Counted from the stretch's first letter, positions 1 to 11,235 are shown. The stretch is 64,000 nt of DNA from Chrysaora quinquecirrha (GCA_014526335.1 JACTAT010000142.1:85363-149362), one strand, 5' to 3'. The notes: generated from the letters alone by a model not told the origin. Numbers and translations are program-made.

Positions 1-287
1 AAATAACAAAATTGTTGTCTTCAATTCCAGAGTTCATAAAAACTTCATAACTTTTGTAATGAAATAAAATAACTTCACACATCCTGCACTAATATTGTGC
101 TCTTTGCTTGTGTGTTTCAATTTCTGAACGTGGAAGTTCTATGTTAAGGATTGGGTTGGGGTTAGAGTAAAGGTTATGGTTTTTGGCTGATTTGCTTATT
201 TGCTTGTTAGTTACATAATAAGATATAGTAAAATAATAAAAATTTTCAAAAAAATTAAAATATAAAAACCAGCAATAATGCATTTAC
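1..287 (-). other. Start of MTHFR intron 1 (partial)
   Basis: On the minus strand this follows the GT donor at 287-286. It is AT-rich, with stop codons in the exon frame by 211, and no second exon is recognisable before the window edge. The acceptor must lie outside the window. Confidence 0.7.
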
Positions 288-708
288 CTCCTCTAAGAGC
301 AAGAATATTCCTAAGGCCAAGGTTTTTTGCCTTCTGTAGATTTCTGAGCACCTCTTCTTTTGTATTATTGGCACAGGTCATATGAAGCATTGTTTCAATG
401 CCACAGTAATTGGCAGCAACACTTGCAATTGTAGTTGAACTTGTCTCTTTGTCACCAGAGGGATCTCCAGCAGGGTGCCATGTCACATCACAAAACAAAG
501 GGCTACCACGGCTTAATCTGTCAAATTTTGCTATTAGATTAACTGCTCCATTTGGTGTTCTTGGGGGGAAAAATTCAAGAGAAAAGAAAATTTCATCCTT
601 CTCTATTTTTTCATTTATTTTTTTAATCAGAGAAGGGAACTGCACATCTTTCTTTCTAAATGATTCTTCAAGGAGAGGCTTTTCACTGATTTCAGTTTGG
701 AGTGCCAT
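288..708 (-). CDS. MTHFR: Methylenetetrahydrofolate reductase, first coding exon (partial gene)
   Basis: MTHFR uses FAD and NAD(P)H to reduce 5,10-methylene-tetrahydrofolate to 5-methyl-tetrahydrofolate, the methyl donor for methionine synthesis, in the cytosol. The exon encodes the N-terminal part of the catalytic TIM barrel, about 140 residues. Visible family signatures are SLEFFPPRT near residue 43, whose Glu matches the catalytic acid of the family, then [31 protein letters not shown] and [12 protein letters not shown]. The ATG at 706-708 starts a short leader before the barrel, shorter than the human N-terminal extension. The reading frame runs past 288 into a hydrophobic, unrelated tail, and a good donor (GAG|GTAAAT on the minus strand) has its GT at 287-286. 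The exon therefore ends in phase 1 with a G, which fits a split Asp codon after LRG, as in the family sequence LRGDP. The remaining exons lie left of the window. Identity is near certain; the exact start is less so. Confidence 0.95.
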
Positions 709-986
709 CAGAAAACAAAAGCACGTTATAGTGATCTATATCAGCTCAGATTTTGTCAAATATTGAGTCCTAAAACAGAAAAGATGAGTAAGTCAAATAG
801 TACCATGATATTTCACAAATACCAAGTCAAATCTTGGTTTTTAGTTACAGATTCAATTTCTTTGTAATCCAAGCTTTGTAAAGGGCTGTGGTGTCAGAAA
901 TATGGCAAAATAATGTTTTTTTTTTCTGTTAGGCATATTGTATGACACCCTAATTCCAATAGCTGTCAGTAACTAGTATATTTAAA
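709..986. other. MTHFR 5' flank, no gene seen
   Basis: This interval should hold the MTHFR 5' untranslated region and part of its promoter. I see no TATA box, CpG-rich core or convincing splice acceptor directly before the ATG. The sequence is AT-rich, with a poly-T run near 918-926. Promoter limits cannot be set from sequence alone. Confidence 0.4.
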
Positions 987-1408
987 ATGAGGAGCATCCC
1001 TTCAGTAAGCATGGAAAAAAATTTGAAGCAACCTCCCAATTTTGATGGTGGTGACAACTATACAGAATGGAAAATTGACTTGGAAGTTTGGAGGCTTTTC
1101 ACAAAGGATGAGAAAAGACAGGGTCCAGCAGTATACCTCGCTTTAAAAGGTGATGATGTTGCACATTCAGCTATAAGGATGATGAAGTTGATACTATTAT
1201 CAAACATTTAGATAAAGTGTATCCCAAGGATGTACATTTCGTGAATTTGTTGAGTATGGTAGGGGTTGCACAAAAACTATTCAAAGTTATTTTCAAATTT
1301 GAAAAACCTTATCAAGAGATTAAGAAGAGCCGGGTCCAAAGCTCGGACCGCACAGACTTCTGGGACTTTGCTTACTTAGCATTTCTAGTCTGTATGTTAT
1401 TGTTTTAG
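987..1408 (+). pseudogene. Gag-like retroelement relic, frameshifted
   Basis: The first frame (987-about 1170) encodes NFDGGDNYTEWKIDLEVW followed by KRQGPAVYLALKGDD. This pattern (binding-fold start, W-x6-W spacing, 'K.QGPAVYLALKG') resembles the N-terminal gag-like proteins of invertebrate retrotransposons that I know mainly from cnidarian gene sets. After about 1170 the plausible continuation (acidic DEVDTIIKHLDKVYPKD) is in another frame, running to a stop at 1406-1408, so at least one frameshift separates the halves. No protease, integrase or reverse transcriptase follows, and no LTR is evident. It sits only about 280 bp upstream of the MTHFR start, divergently. I regard it as a dead fragment. 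The family call is from memory of the motif style and is not proven. Confidence 0.55.
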
Positions 1409-2831
1409 CAATTAGGCCTTGGAAATTACTAAGAACCTGAGCCCTCTGCTGAGTGAATTCGTACAAATATATTCTTTCTGCTTTTTGCTTTTGCAGTGAT
1501 GCTTTAGAAGCTTAAGAAATGACTAATTAAGTTGATGAAACTTTTGCTTTCACTGGAAATTTATGAATTGAAATGAGGATCTCTCAGGGAACCTGTTGCA
1601 AATTTATAGCAGTGGGCCTAAATCAAGGGAATTAGTTTTGATGCCTTTGCTTGCCAACAGATGGAACTGTCTACAATATTTCTTGTCATAATGATTATTA
1701 TGAATTGCAATACCCTACACGTTTTTTATAAGAACAATGTATATAAGAACATAAGGATTCAGAGGCTGGAAAGTGAAGAACATGCTCAGAAAAAACTAGA
1801 ATATGGCTTCAGAGGCTTTGTGAAGCTAGAAAAAACTAGAATTTAATTTCTTAAGTGGGGCTGTCCTGTTCTCCACTCTGGAAAATAGGTAAACTTCTAA
1901 CAATCATTGTTTCTACTGTTTTATCCAAAATTGCACACCAAAGTTCTTGAAGCAGGTTAAGCTTTTGCACCCAGTTAAGTTTAAGCCCTTATAAATTTTT
2001 AACGCTCTGAAGATCAATAAAACCAGCGGTTAGAGAGAGTAAAAGTTTACGTACACCTAGAAAGACAAAATTTTAAAAGCTCTCTATCTAGCTAGTACAG
2101 TTTGCACTGCTCCTAAATTGCAAGTCTAATAACATGCATTGCAGGTGTTATTTTGCAATTCTAGGTTGGAATATCAGGGGCCGCACCAAACCCCTGCTAT
2201 AGATCATTTCGTTATGATGTCACACCGCATTAAAATTTTTCGAAATCACATGATATCGAGTTTTCGACATTAAAATCTTATAAAGCAGCCAAAACTTAGT
2301 ATAAACACAAAGTTTCACTGTCCTAGCGGTTGTGTTCTTCATTTTATTAGCATCTAAAGTTCACGAGTTCATAAAGGCTTTGACCGCAAAAAGTGAACTT
2401 GGTGAAACTTTTTACCCCACACGGTCAAAGCCCTTATAAATTTGTAAACTTTTCACACTCGTAGAATCGATAATAAATGTGCTGAGGTAGTAAAACATTG
2501 CACCTAGACTAATTTTTGGGTGCTTTATACGATTTTTGCACGCGAAATGGTTTTTCCCACAATTATCTTGATTCAATGGAAGAATTCTATTAGTAGAAAC
2601 AGAGGATCATATACAATTGATTCGGTGTCATGAGTTGGAAGTGAAAGCGTTGCGTAAGCAGGTCTGGGGGCCGGATATTCCCTCCCCCCGGAGGCTGGCG
2701 GAAGACTCATGGGAGAATAGCGATTTCCTGTAACGGGAACCACCGTAAGATGCGACGCCTCAGCCACATTGTCTCGGCATTGTGGATGCAAGTGGGGAGC
2801 ATTCATCTCAGCACCGGATCAGATGTTTTTG
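1409..2831. other. Intergenic, no gene recognised
   Basis: Short open stretches only (for example 1661-1846 plus and 2573-2806 minus), with no family motif. The segment AAGCCCTTATAAATTT occurs at about 1984 and again at about 2429, so a small repeat is present twice. A hairpin lies at 2367-2438. Confidence 0.5.
2367..2438. repeat. Small inverted repeat
   Basis: The left arm TTCATAAAGGCTTTGACCG (about 2368-2386) pairs with CGGTCAAAGCCCTTATA (2422-2438), with one extra base in the arm. The loop is about 35 bp and contains a second short repeat (GTGAACTTGGTGAAACTTTTT). It could be a decayed miniature element; nothing shows that it is transcribed. Confidence 0.5.
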
Positions 2832-2922
2832 ATGTTTCACCTTAAAACCCCGTCCCATTGCAACATATTTGGGTAATTAGATCCCCTCCCCTGTTGGGAC
2901 CACTGTCAACATCGATTTCAGA
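2832..2922 (+). repeat. Dispersed repeat, copy 1
   Basis: About 90 bp matching 11236-11334 in the same orientation. Shared blocks include CCCATT.CAACATAT, GGGTAATTAGA and GGGACCACTGTCAACATCG. The second copy has an extra GACTCCAT-type segment and is part of an inverted repeat. The family is unknown. Confidence 0.6.
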
Positions 2923-4074
2923 CTGTCTGAATTTTGCGTAATCACAGCAAAACAGAAGGTCAGAAAATCTGTTATAAACAGTAACGGGAGGGTTGAAGAT
3001 TTACATAAAGCAGTCTGCATTATGTTGTCTCGAGACTAATCTAACCATAAACTGAAAACTTTTCATCAAAGCTCATAAACTGACTCCACCGTTTAGCAGT
3101 GAATTATTACGAAATTCAGAAAATGAAACGCATTATGCAGGCCTTGGCTTGATGTACTTGCTCTCAATTGTTGTTGATCTTCACAACAGAAAACGGAAGA
3201 ATTCTAAAATAAGCATAATTGGCATTGTTATTTGATGGACTGCGAATTTGAATAAGGAGCAACCAAGCAGGATGCCAAGTTCTACAGTTCTCCATCTTTA
3301 TCTACCGCATAAAAGTGGAATAACTCAAGTCCAAATAATTTTCCCATACTTCTCGCTATCTGACAATACATTTCTGGGGGCATTTCATGTTATAGAATAA
3401 TTTTCCCGTTTTGTCATTCCTTCTGAGTTCGTTTTCTGACAGTTCTCCACTCTCTGTAGTAAGTAAACAATCCAGCTGGTGAAAGCCTATCTTTAAAAAC
3501 AGGTGGAGACAGTGGTGTAGAGCTGGAAAAATAACTAGGGGGCTCTATGTTTTTGTTAATCCGAAAATACCGTGTCCTGATTTCGCCGGATAGAAACTAT
3601 TTTATCGAAAACTATAGTATCCAAAATGACTTAACCTTGAAGCAATGTGTAATATGGTTGCAAGGAAAATAAAGTATCTAAGAATGATTAATAATCTGAT
3701 ATCACGAGGGCATTCATGTTTTTGGAGAAAGAAAGACAATAACACTAAGAGATTGAGCACAAACTAGGTGCTTTCGCTCAGATAAACAAAATAACTAGGG
3801 GGGCTGTAGCCCCCCCCAAACGCTTGAAAAAAATAACTAGGGGGGCTGAGCCGTGAGAAATATACTTTGCCATACATTAGCAGTCGAACTCTGTTAAAAA
3901 TCTTAAAGTAGACATGAAATAAGACAGAATTACAAAGTTAAAAGTGCAGTCTTTCAAGAAACGAGGAGATATTTACATTTGAAGATGGAGAACGGTGGGG
4001 AGAACTGTGTGGAGAACTGTCAGTTTCTTAGATGTCAAGCTCTCTCCTCCGCAGCGGCAGACGCATCGCTTGAA
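2923..4074. other. Intergenic with small AACTAGGGGG repeats
   Basis: No coding signal. The motif AAATAACTAGGGGG recurs near 3528, 3789 and 3831, and GGGGGGCTGTAGCCCCCCC at about 3801-3819 forms a hairpin. This may be the wreck of a short inverted-repeat element, but its limits are unclear. Confidence 0.4.
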
Positions 4075-5987
4075 TCCTATATTACTAATATGCAGTTATG
4101 CAAATGAGGTTGCCCCATTGTTATGGCCCTTTGTTCGATTACACAAGAAAGGCTTTTTCCCTGGGCCACCTAGAGATGCGCTTTTTTCTTTAATCGATTC
4201 CGTTTCTGGCCGGACACTGTTTAAAGATTTTGCTAAGCGCTTTGAAACCTAGAAGTTGGTTAAAATTTCAATTTTCTCTCGGCTCAAAAAAGTTTTGATT
4301 TTGATGGCGGCCATCTATTATGTTCTTTTCACCACACGTACATTGAATATTTTGCGTGCAACTCTCAGGGGTTTATTCAATGACTTGTGGCTTCAAAAGC
4401 CTGGATTCCATACAGAATCTTAACTGTCGTGCGACTACCGCATAATCGTGAGACGTAAGAATTTCTTTTCCTACGATTATCGCACAACCATAAATACAAA
4501 TGGTGACATTTTGGTCGTAGCAGAGCCTTCACGATTGCATTACTACGATTTAGTTATGATGTAGTCTTTATTACAAGATATTTTGAGATATCAAAATGAA
4601 ACACGCTTTCCAAACAATGGATACCTTTCCCAACGGTATATTTATTGGCAGCGTGCGATTGTGTGTTATCTCTCAACTTCACACTCAAATACAATACTAC
4701 ATTACTGTCGTGAACAGAAAAGGCTTTTCCCACTCAAGCTATGTAAAAGCTTTTCATGTCAACTAAAGTCCCAAGACGAAAGTAGAATTATAAGAGATAA
4801 GAATGAAATTTCAAAGAACATGAGAGTTTCTGGTGATTTTTCAAGGACTTTCTGCCACTAGATGATTCCAGGTGAATTGGACATTTCTGGGTGGTTTTGG
4901 GTGCTTTTCATCAAGTTATGGTTCGTTATGAGTGCTTTGGCTGGTTGTGGGCAATTTTGGGTTGTTTCGCGTTTTTGTTAAGTAGGTTTTCACATTTTCA
5001 GGGGTCAAAGGACGTCAAAGGACACTAGGAGACTGTAATTCATTTTGGAATCTTACTCATATTCTTTCCGTTTTCAAGAAGAGTTGTTGCTTTGATTATT
5101 TCCATAAATCGCCACATTAAACTTTGTGTTTTACTGTTTCAATGCATATGAAACAATACTAAGAGGCCAAAAATTTTTCGGCTTTCAAGTTGAACATTCC
5201 TTTGAAAATTCAGAGCACAAACACACAAAATGAAAATCGTTCCGACACAGTGAGATATTTATTGTTTATGAATGACATTTAAAATTGAAGTTTGCGGTGA
5301 GATAGGGATAGGATTTTCGAATGTACACAGCAGTAATAGTACTCATTTTGTGTCTTAAGTTGACACAAAATCGTTTGGAATATTCTCAGTAGATCTGAAA
5401 ATTCGGTGGCAAAAAATTTCATCAAGCATTTACCATCGACCTGTTCGACTTTTATTTAGGCTGTTAATAATGTGATTTTCGAGTGCAGACAGGGCATAGA
5501 AACGTTGCATTAGAATGCAAGTGGATGGAACACAGTCAGAGATACCCTTAACCTCCGTGACTCACTGGCTCACTATCCCACCAAAGGTTTTGTTTTATAA
5601 AACTTGTCTTATATTTGACCTTCAGCTTTCATATTATAATGATGATAATGATGATGATTTTGAAGACATGAAGATAATGATGATTGTGATGATGATGATG
5701 ATAATGATGATGATTATTATTATTATTATTATGATTTTGATGGCATGCTGATGATGATGATGATGATGATGATCTGATGATGATAATGATTATGATGATG
5801 ATGATGATGATGATGAGGATGATTCTAATGGTGATTATGTTATAGTTGATGATGGCGATAATGATAATTTTGACACTGATGATAACTATGATGATGATGA
5901 TGATGATGATAATGTTCTTTTTTGTCCACAGATAAATACCCCATCAATCCTCTTATGTCTTTACCATTACAAGTTGATTAGCTTTTA
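4075..5987 (+). mobile_element. Non-autonomous repeat element, copy A
   Basis: First of five related copies. It starts with a TATATTACTAA-type terminus at about 4078 and contains a GGGCCACCTAGA block, an inner imperfect inverted repeat around GCATAATCGTGAGACG / ACGATTATCGCA (about 4440-4490), a (GAT)n tract, and then the foldback. From about 4945 onward it is essentially identical to copy B (7209 onward), while its left part is clearly diverged. The small open frames inside are not shared as intact proteins across all copies and carry no known motif, so I call it non-coding and non-autonomous. Its class is uncertain. Confidence 0.7.
5636..5925 (+). repeat. (GAT)n microsatellite of copy A
   Basis: Imperfect GATGAT/AATGAT/ATTATT tract, present at the same place in every copy of the element. 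It yields Asp- or Met/Ile-rich open frames by chance. Confidence 0.9.
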
Positions 5988-6332
5988 CCTTGACACCCGC
6001 GATGCGGGTGATTTTATGACACCCGCGATGCGGGTGAGTTTTATGACACCCGCGATGCGGGTGGATTTTTTTGTACCAGTTTAGCCTTTCTGAACTTTCG
6101 CTAGAGTCCGGGGACGTTAGCTCCCCATGGCATCCCACAACCTCCCGGACTCTAGCGAAAGTTCAGAAGGCTGCAAGTTAAAAGGCAGCAAGTTAAAAGG
6201 CAGCTGAGTGGTATCTTGTCTTTCCAAGGCTAAACTGGTATTATATTCACCCGCATCGCGGGTGTCATAGAAACTCACCCGCATCGCGGGTGTCATAGTA
6301 AAACTCACCCGTATCGCGGGTGTCAAGGTAAA
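5988..6332. repeat. Foldback structure of copy A, left arm shortened
   Basis: Three hairpin repeats (CACCCGCGATGCGGGTG type, spaced about 20 bp) lead into a palindrome centred near 6130, followed by three reverse-complement hairpin repeats. The left palindrome arm lacks about 54 bp that copy B has between two AGCCTT motifs, whereas the right arm is complete. This looks like a deletion between short direct repeats and must be younger than the A/B duplication. Confidence 0.85.
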
Positions 6333-8246
6333 TCTATATTACTAAGCTGCTTAAATGCAAATTCGGTTGCCCCTTTGTTGTGGCCCATTGTTCGATTACA
6401 CAACAAAGGCTCTTTCCCTGGGCCACCTAGAAACCTGGTTCTTTTCTTGATCCACGCCCTTTCTGCCCAGGTAGTGCATGCCATATTTTTCTAAATGATT
6501 TGAGAAGCGCAAGTTGATGAAAAATTCGATTTTATCTCGAGTTCAACAAGTTTTGGTTTTGATTGCGGCCATCTATTATGTTCCTTTCACTACACGCACA
6601 TTTAATCTTTTCCGTGCAACTCTCAGGGGTTTATTCAATGACTTGTGGCTTCAAAAGCCTGGATTCCATACAGAATCTTAACTGTCGTGCGACTACCGCA
6701 TAATCGTGAGACGTGAGAATTTCTTTTCGTACGATTATCGCAGGACCACAAATACAAATGGTGACATATTGGTCGTAAAAGAGCCTCCACGATTACATTA
6801 CTACGATTTAGTTGTCATGTAAGTCTTTTTTACAAGATATTTTGAGATATTAAACTGAAACAGGCTTTCCAGACAATGGATACCTTTCCCAACGGGATAT
6901 TTATTGGCAGCGTGCGATTGTGTCTTATCTCTCAACTTCACGCTCAAATATAATACTACATTACTGCTGTGAACAAAAAAGGCTTTTCCCACTCCAACGA
7001 TGTCAAAGCTTTTTATGTCAACAGAAGTCCCAAGACGAAAGTAGAATTTTACGAGTTAAGAATGAAATTTCAAAGAACATGAGAGTTTCTGGTGATTTTT
7101 CAAGGATTTTCTGCCACTTAATAGATGATTCCAGGTGAATTGGACATTTCAGGGTGGTTTTGGGTGCTTTTCATCAAGTTATGCTCCGTTTTGAGTGCTT
7201 TTGGCTGGTTGTGGGCAATTTTGGGTTGTTTCGCGTTTTTGTTAAGTAGGTTTTCACATTTTCAGGGGTCAAAGGACGTCAAAGGACACTAGGAGACTGT
7301 AATTCATTTTGGAATCTTACTCATATTCTTTCCGTTTTCAAGAAGAGTTGTTGCTTTGATTATTTCCATAAATCGCCACATTAAACTTTGTGTTTTACTG
7401 TTTCAATGCATATGAAACAATACTAAGAGGCCAAAAATTTTTCGGCTTTCAAGTTGAACATTCCTTTGAAAATTCAGAGCACAAACACACAAAATGAAAA
7501 TCGTTCCGACACAGTGAGATATTTATTGTTTATGAATGACATTTAAAATTGAAGTTTGCGGTGAGATAGGGATAGGATTTTCGAATGTACACAGCAGTAA
7601 TAGTACTCATTTTGTGTCTTAAGTTGACACAAAATCGTTTGGAATATTCTCAGTAGATCTGAAAATTCGGTGGCAAAAAATTTCATCAAGCATTTACCAT
7701 CGACCTGTTCGACTTTTATTTAGGCTGTTAATAATGTGATTTTCGAGTGCAGACAGGGCATAGAAACGTTGCATTAGAATGCAAGTGGATGGAACACAGT
7801 CAGAGATACCCTTAACCTCCGTGACTCACTGGCTCACTATCCCACCAAAGGTTTTGTTTTATAAAACTTGTCTTATATTTGACCTTCAGCTTTCATATTA
7901 TAATGATGATAATGATGATGATTTTGAAGACATGAAGATAATGATGATTGTGATGATGATGATGATAATGATGATGACTATTATTATTATTATTATGATT
8001 TTGATGGCATGCTGATGATGATGATGATGATGATGATCTGATGATGATAATGATTATGATGATGATGATGATGATGATGAGGATGATTCTAATGGTGATT
8101 ATGTTATAGTTGATGATGGCGATAATGATAATTTTGACACTGATGATAACTATGATGATGATGATGATGATGATAATGTTCTTTTTTTGTCCACAGATAA
8201 ATACCCCATCAATCCTCTTATGTCTTTACCATTACAAGTTGACTAG
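6333..8246 (+). mobile_element. Non-autonomous repeat element, copy B
   Basis: Starts TCTATATTACTAA directly after the last hairpin repeat of copy A, so A and B are joined head to tail. Its left half matches copy C almost perfectly apart from homopolymer lengths, and its right half matches copy A. That mosaic implies a tandem duplication of about 2.3 kb made by unequal crossover in the middle of the element. The (GAT)n tract is at about 7900-8190. No convincing coding region. Confidence 0.75.
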
Positions 8247-8669
8247 CTTTTTACCTTGACACCCGCGATGCGGGTGAATTTTTACCTTGACACCCGCGAT
8301 GCGGGTGAGTTTTTACCTTGACACCCGCGATGCGGGTGAATATTAGTACCAGTTTAGCCTTGGAAAGACAAGATACCACTCAGCTGCCTTTTAACTTGCT
8401 GCCTTTTAACTTGCAGCCTTCTGAACTTTCGCTAGAGTCCGGGGACGTTAGCTCCCCATGGCATCCCACAACCTCCCCGGACTCTAGCGAAAGTTCAGAA
8501 GGCTGCAAGTTAAAAGGCAGCAAGTTAAAAGGCAGCTGAGTGGTATCTTGTCTTTCCAAGGCTAAACTGGTACTAATATCCACCCGCATCGCGGGTGTCA
8601 AGGTAAAAACTCACCCGCATCGCGGGTGTCAAGGTAAAAACTCACCCGTATCGCGGGTGTCAAGGTAAA
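8247..8669. repeat. Foldback structure of copy B (complete)
   Basis: Left side: three hairpin repeats of ACCCGCGATGCGGGT with TTTTACCTTGAC spacers. Then a palindrome whose 104-bp arms (8342-8445 and 8474-8577) match as perfect reverse complements by eye, around a 28-bp asymmetric centre. Then three inverted hairpin repeats. The arms include a direct repeat (CTGCCTTTTAACTTG twice). The whole region could form a very long hairpin or cruciform. It resembles foldback-type termini with tandem subrepeats, but no transposase is present. Confidence 0.9.
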
Positions 8670-10592
8670 TCTATATTACTAAGCTGCTTAAATGCAAATT
8701 CGGTTGCCCCTTTGTTGTGGCCCATTGTTCGATTACACAACAAAGGCTCTTTCCCTGGGCCACCTAGAAACCTGGTTCTTTTCTTGATCCACGCCCTTTC
8801 TGCCCAGGTAGTGCATGCCATATTTTTCTAAATGATTTGAGAAGCGCAAGTTGATGAAAAATTCGATTTTATCTCGAGTTCAACAAGTTTTGGTTTTGAT
8901 TGCGGCCATCTATTATGTTCCTTTCACTACACGCACATTTAATCTTTTCCGTGCAACTCTCAGGGTTTATTCAATGACTTGTGGCTTCAAAAGCCTGGAT
9001 TCCATACAGAATCTTAACTGTCGTGCGACTACCGCATAATCGTGAGACGTGAGAATTTCTTTTCGTACGATTATCGCAGGACCACAAATACAAATGGTGA
9101 CATATTGGTCGTAAAGAGCCTCCACGATTACATTACTACGATTTAGTTGTCATGTAAGTCTTTTTACAAGATATTTTGAGATATTAAACTGAAACAGGCT
9201 TTCCAGACAATGGATACCTTTCCCAACGGATATTTATTGGCAGCGTGCGATTGTGTCTTATCTCTCAACTTCACGCTCAAATATAATACTACATTACTGC
9301 TGTGAACAAAAAGGCTTTTCCCACTCCAACGATGTCAAAGCTTTTATGTCAACAGAAGTCCCAAGACGAAAGTAGAATTTTACGAGTTAAGAATGAAATT
9401 TCAAAGAACATGAGAGTTTCTGGTGATTTTCAAGGATTTTCTGCCACTTAATAGATGATTCCAGGTGAATTGGACATTTCAGGGTGGTTTTGGGTGCTTT
9501 TCATCAAGTTATGCTCCGTTTTGAGTGCTTTTGGCTGGTTGTGGGCAATTTTGGGTTGTTTCGCGTTTTTGTTAAGTAGGTTTTCACGTTTTCAGGGGTC
9601 AAAGGACGTCAAAGGACACTAGGAGACTGTAATTCATTTTGGAATCTTACTCATATTCTTTCCGTTTTCAAGAAGAGTTGTTGCTTTGATTATTTCCATG
9701 AATCGCCACATTAAACTTTGTGTTTTACTGTTTCAATGCATATGAAACACTACTAAGAGGCCATAGATTTTACGGGTTCCAAGTTGAATGTTCCTTTGAA
9801 AATTCAGAGCACAAACACACAAAGTGAAAATCGTTTTGATACAATGAGATATTTATTGTTCATGACGGACATTTAAAATTAAAGTCTGCGATGAGATACG
9901 GATAGGATTTTCGAATTTACGCTGCAGTAATACTACTTATTTTGCGTCTTAAGTTGGCACAAAAGCGTTTGGAGTATTCTAAGTAGATCTGGCAATTTGG
10001 TAGCAAAAAATTTCATTAATCATTTACCATCGAACTGTTTGACTTTTATTAAGGCTGTTAATAATAGGATTTTCGAGTGCAGACAGGGCATAGAAACGTT
10101 GCATTATAATTCAAGTAGATGAAACACAGTCAGAGATACCCTTAACCTCCGTGAATCACTGGCTCACTACCCCACCCAAAGCTTTGTTTTATAAAACTTG
10201 ACTTATATTTGACCTTCAGCTTTCATATTTTAATGATCATGATGATGATGATTTTGATGACATGAAAGTAATGATGATTGTGATGATGATGATGCTGATG
10301 ATGATGATTATTATTATTATTTTGATGGCACGATGATGATGATTTTGATGGCATGAAAGTAATGATGATTACGATTATGATGATGATGATTATTGCTATT
10401 ATTATTATGATTTTGATGGCATGATGATGATGATGATGAGATCTAATAATGATTACGATTATGATTATGATGATAATTGTGAAGATGGTAACAATGATGA
10501 TGAGGATGATTCTAATTGTGATAATAATGTTATAGTTAATGATGGCGATAATGATAATTTTGACGGTGATGATTACCATTAAAAGTAGACTA
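8670..10592 (+). mobile_element. Non-autonomous repeat element, copy C
   Basis: Head-to-tail with copy B. The left part (to about 9587) equals copy B except for at least seven one-base homopolymer shortenings between about 8960 and 9440. The right part is diverged from A and B and resembles copy D: both have the ACTACTAAGAGGCCATAGATT variant (here 9749-9769). The (GAT)n tract is at 10233-10565. No coding region recognised. Confidence 0.75.
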
Positions 10593-10892
10593 GCTTTTTA
10601 ACTTGACGCCCGCGATGCGAGTGAATATTAGTACCATTTTAGCCTTGGAAAGACAAGATACCACTCAGCTACCTTTTAACTTGCTGCCTTTTAACTTGCA
10701 GCCTTCTGAACTTTCGCTAGAGTCCGGGGAGGTTGTGGGATGCCATGGGAGCTAACCTCCCCGGACTCTAGCGAAAGTTCAGAAGGCTGCAAGTTAAAAG
10801 GCAGCAAGTTAAAAGGTAGCTGAGTGGTATCTTGTCTTTCCAAGGCTAAACTGGTACTAATATTCACCCGCATCGCGGGTGTCAAGGTAAAA
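10593..10892. repeat. Foldback structure of copy C, centre inverted
   Basis: One hairpin repeat on each side of the palindrome. The asymmetric centre reads GTGGGATGCCATGGGAGCT, the reverse complement (with one base missing) of the centre in copies A and B. Relative to the element, copies A, B and D share one orientation and C is flipped. The element ends at GTCAAGGTAAAA, after which unrelated sequence begins. Confidence 0.85.
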
Positions 10893-11235
10893 TTGTGATC
10901 TACAGAACGGTTCTAAAGATGCATTTGAATGATAAAGGTATTGCTTCTGCAGCTGAAAAATGTGTACCGTTGCCCTTTTATGCTTTTGCGATGTCGGAAA
11001 GTGAATTACGGCCTTTTTCAAAGGATTCCTTCACTTTTCAATGAATTTTCACATTTTGCAAAAATTTTGGCACTGACCCCCGAAAGCCCCCCAAAATATA
11101 AAGTCATTCCTCCTATTTACAATAAACATCACTTGAGTCTTTTGAGTCTTTCCATTCTTGAGAAAAACACAATTTTAGATTTCTGCTCTTGCTCAGACAA
11201 TCATCGCCAAAAATATTGGGGACAGTATGTTATAA

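Noticed and set aside
5515..5751. Open frame starting MQVDGTQSEIPLTSVTHW, repeated at 7779-8015 and (minus) 15610-15825
   Set aside because: It recurs only because it lies in copies of the same repeat element. Its second half is the translated (GAT)n tract, copies C and D do not keep it, and no domain is visible.
6117..6326. Frames reading MTPAMRV and LALERQDTTQLPFNLLPF across the foldback modules
   Set aside because: They read the palindrome and minihairpins on both strands equally. The near-identical peptides from opposite strands are a result of the palindrome and are not coding conservation.
8257..8345. CRISPR-like array (regularly spaced palindromic repeats)
   Set aside because: Only three repeats, near-identical spacers, an animal genome context and no cas genes. 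The repeats are part of a transposon foldback.
10223..10579. Ile/His-rich 118-residue frame
   Set aside because: Pure translation of an imperfect trinucleotide repeat.
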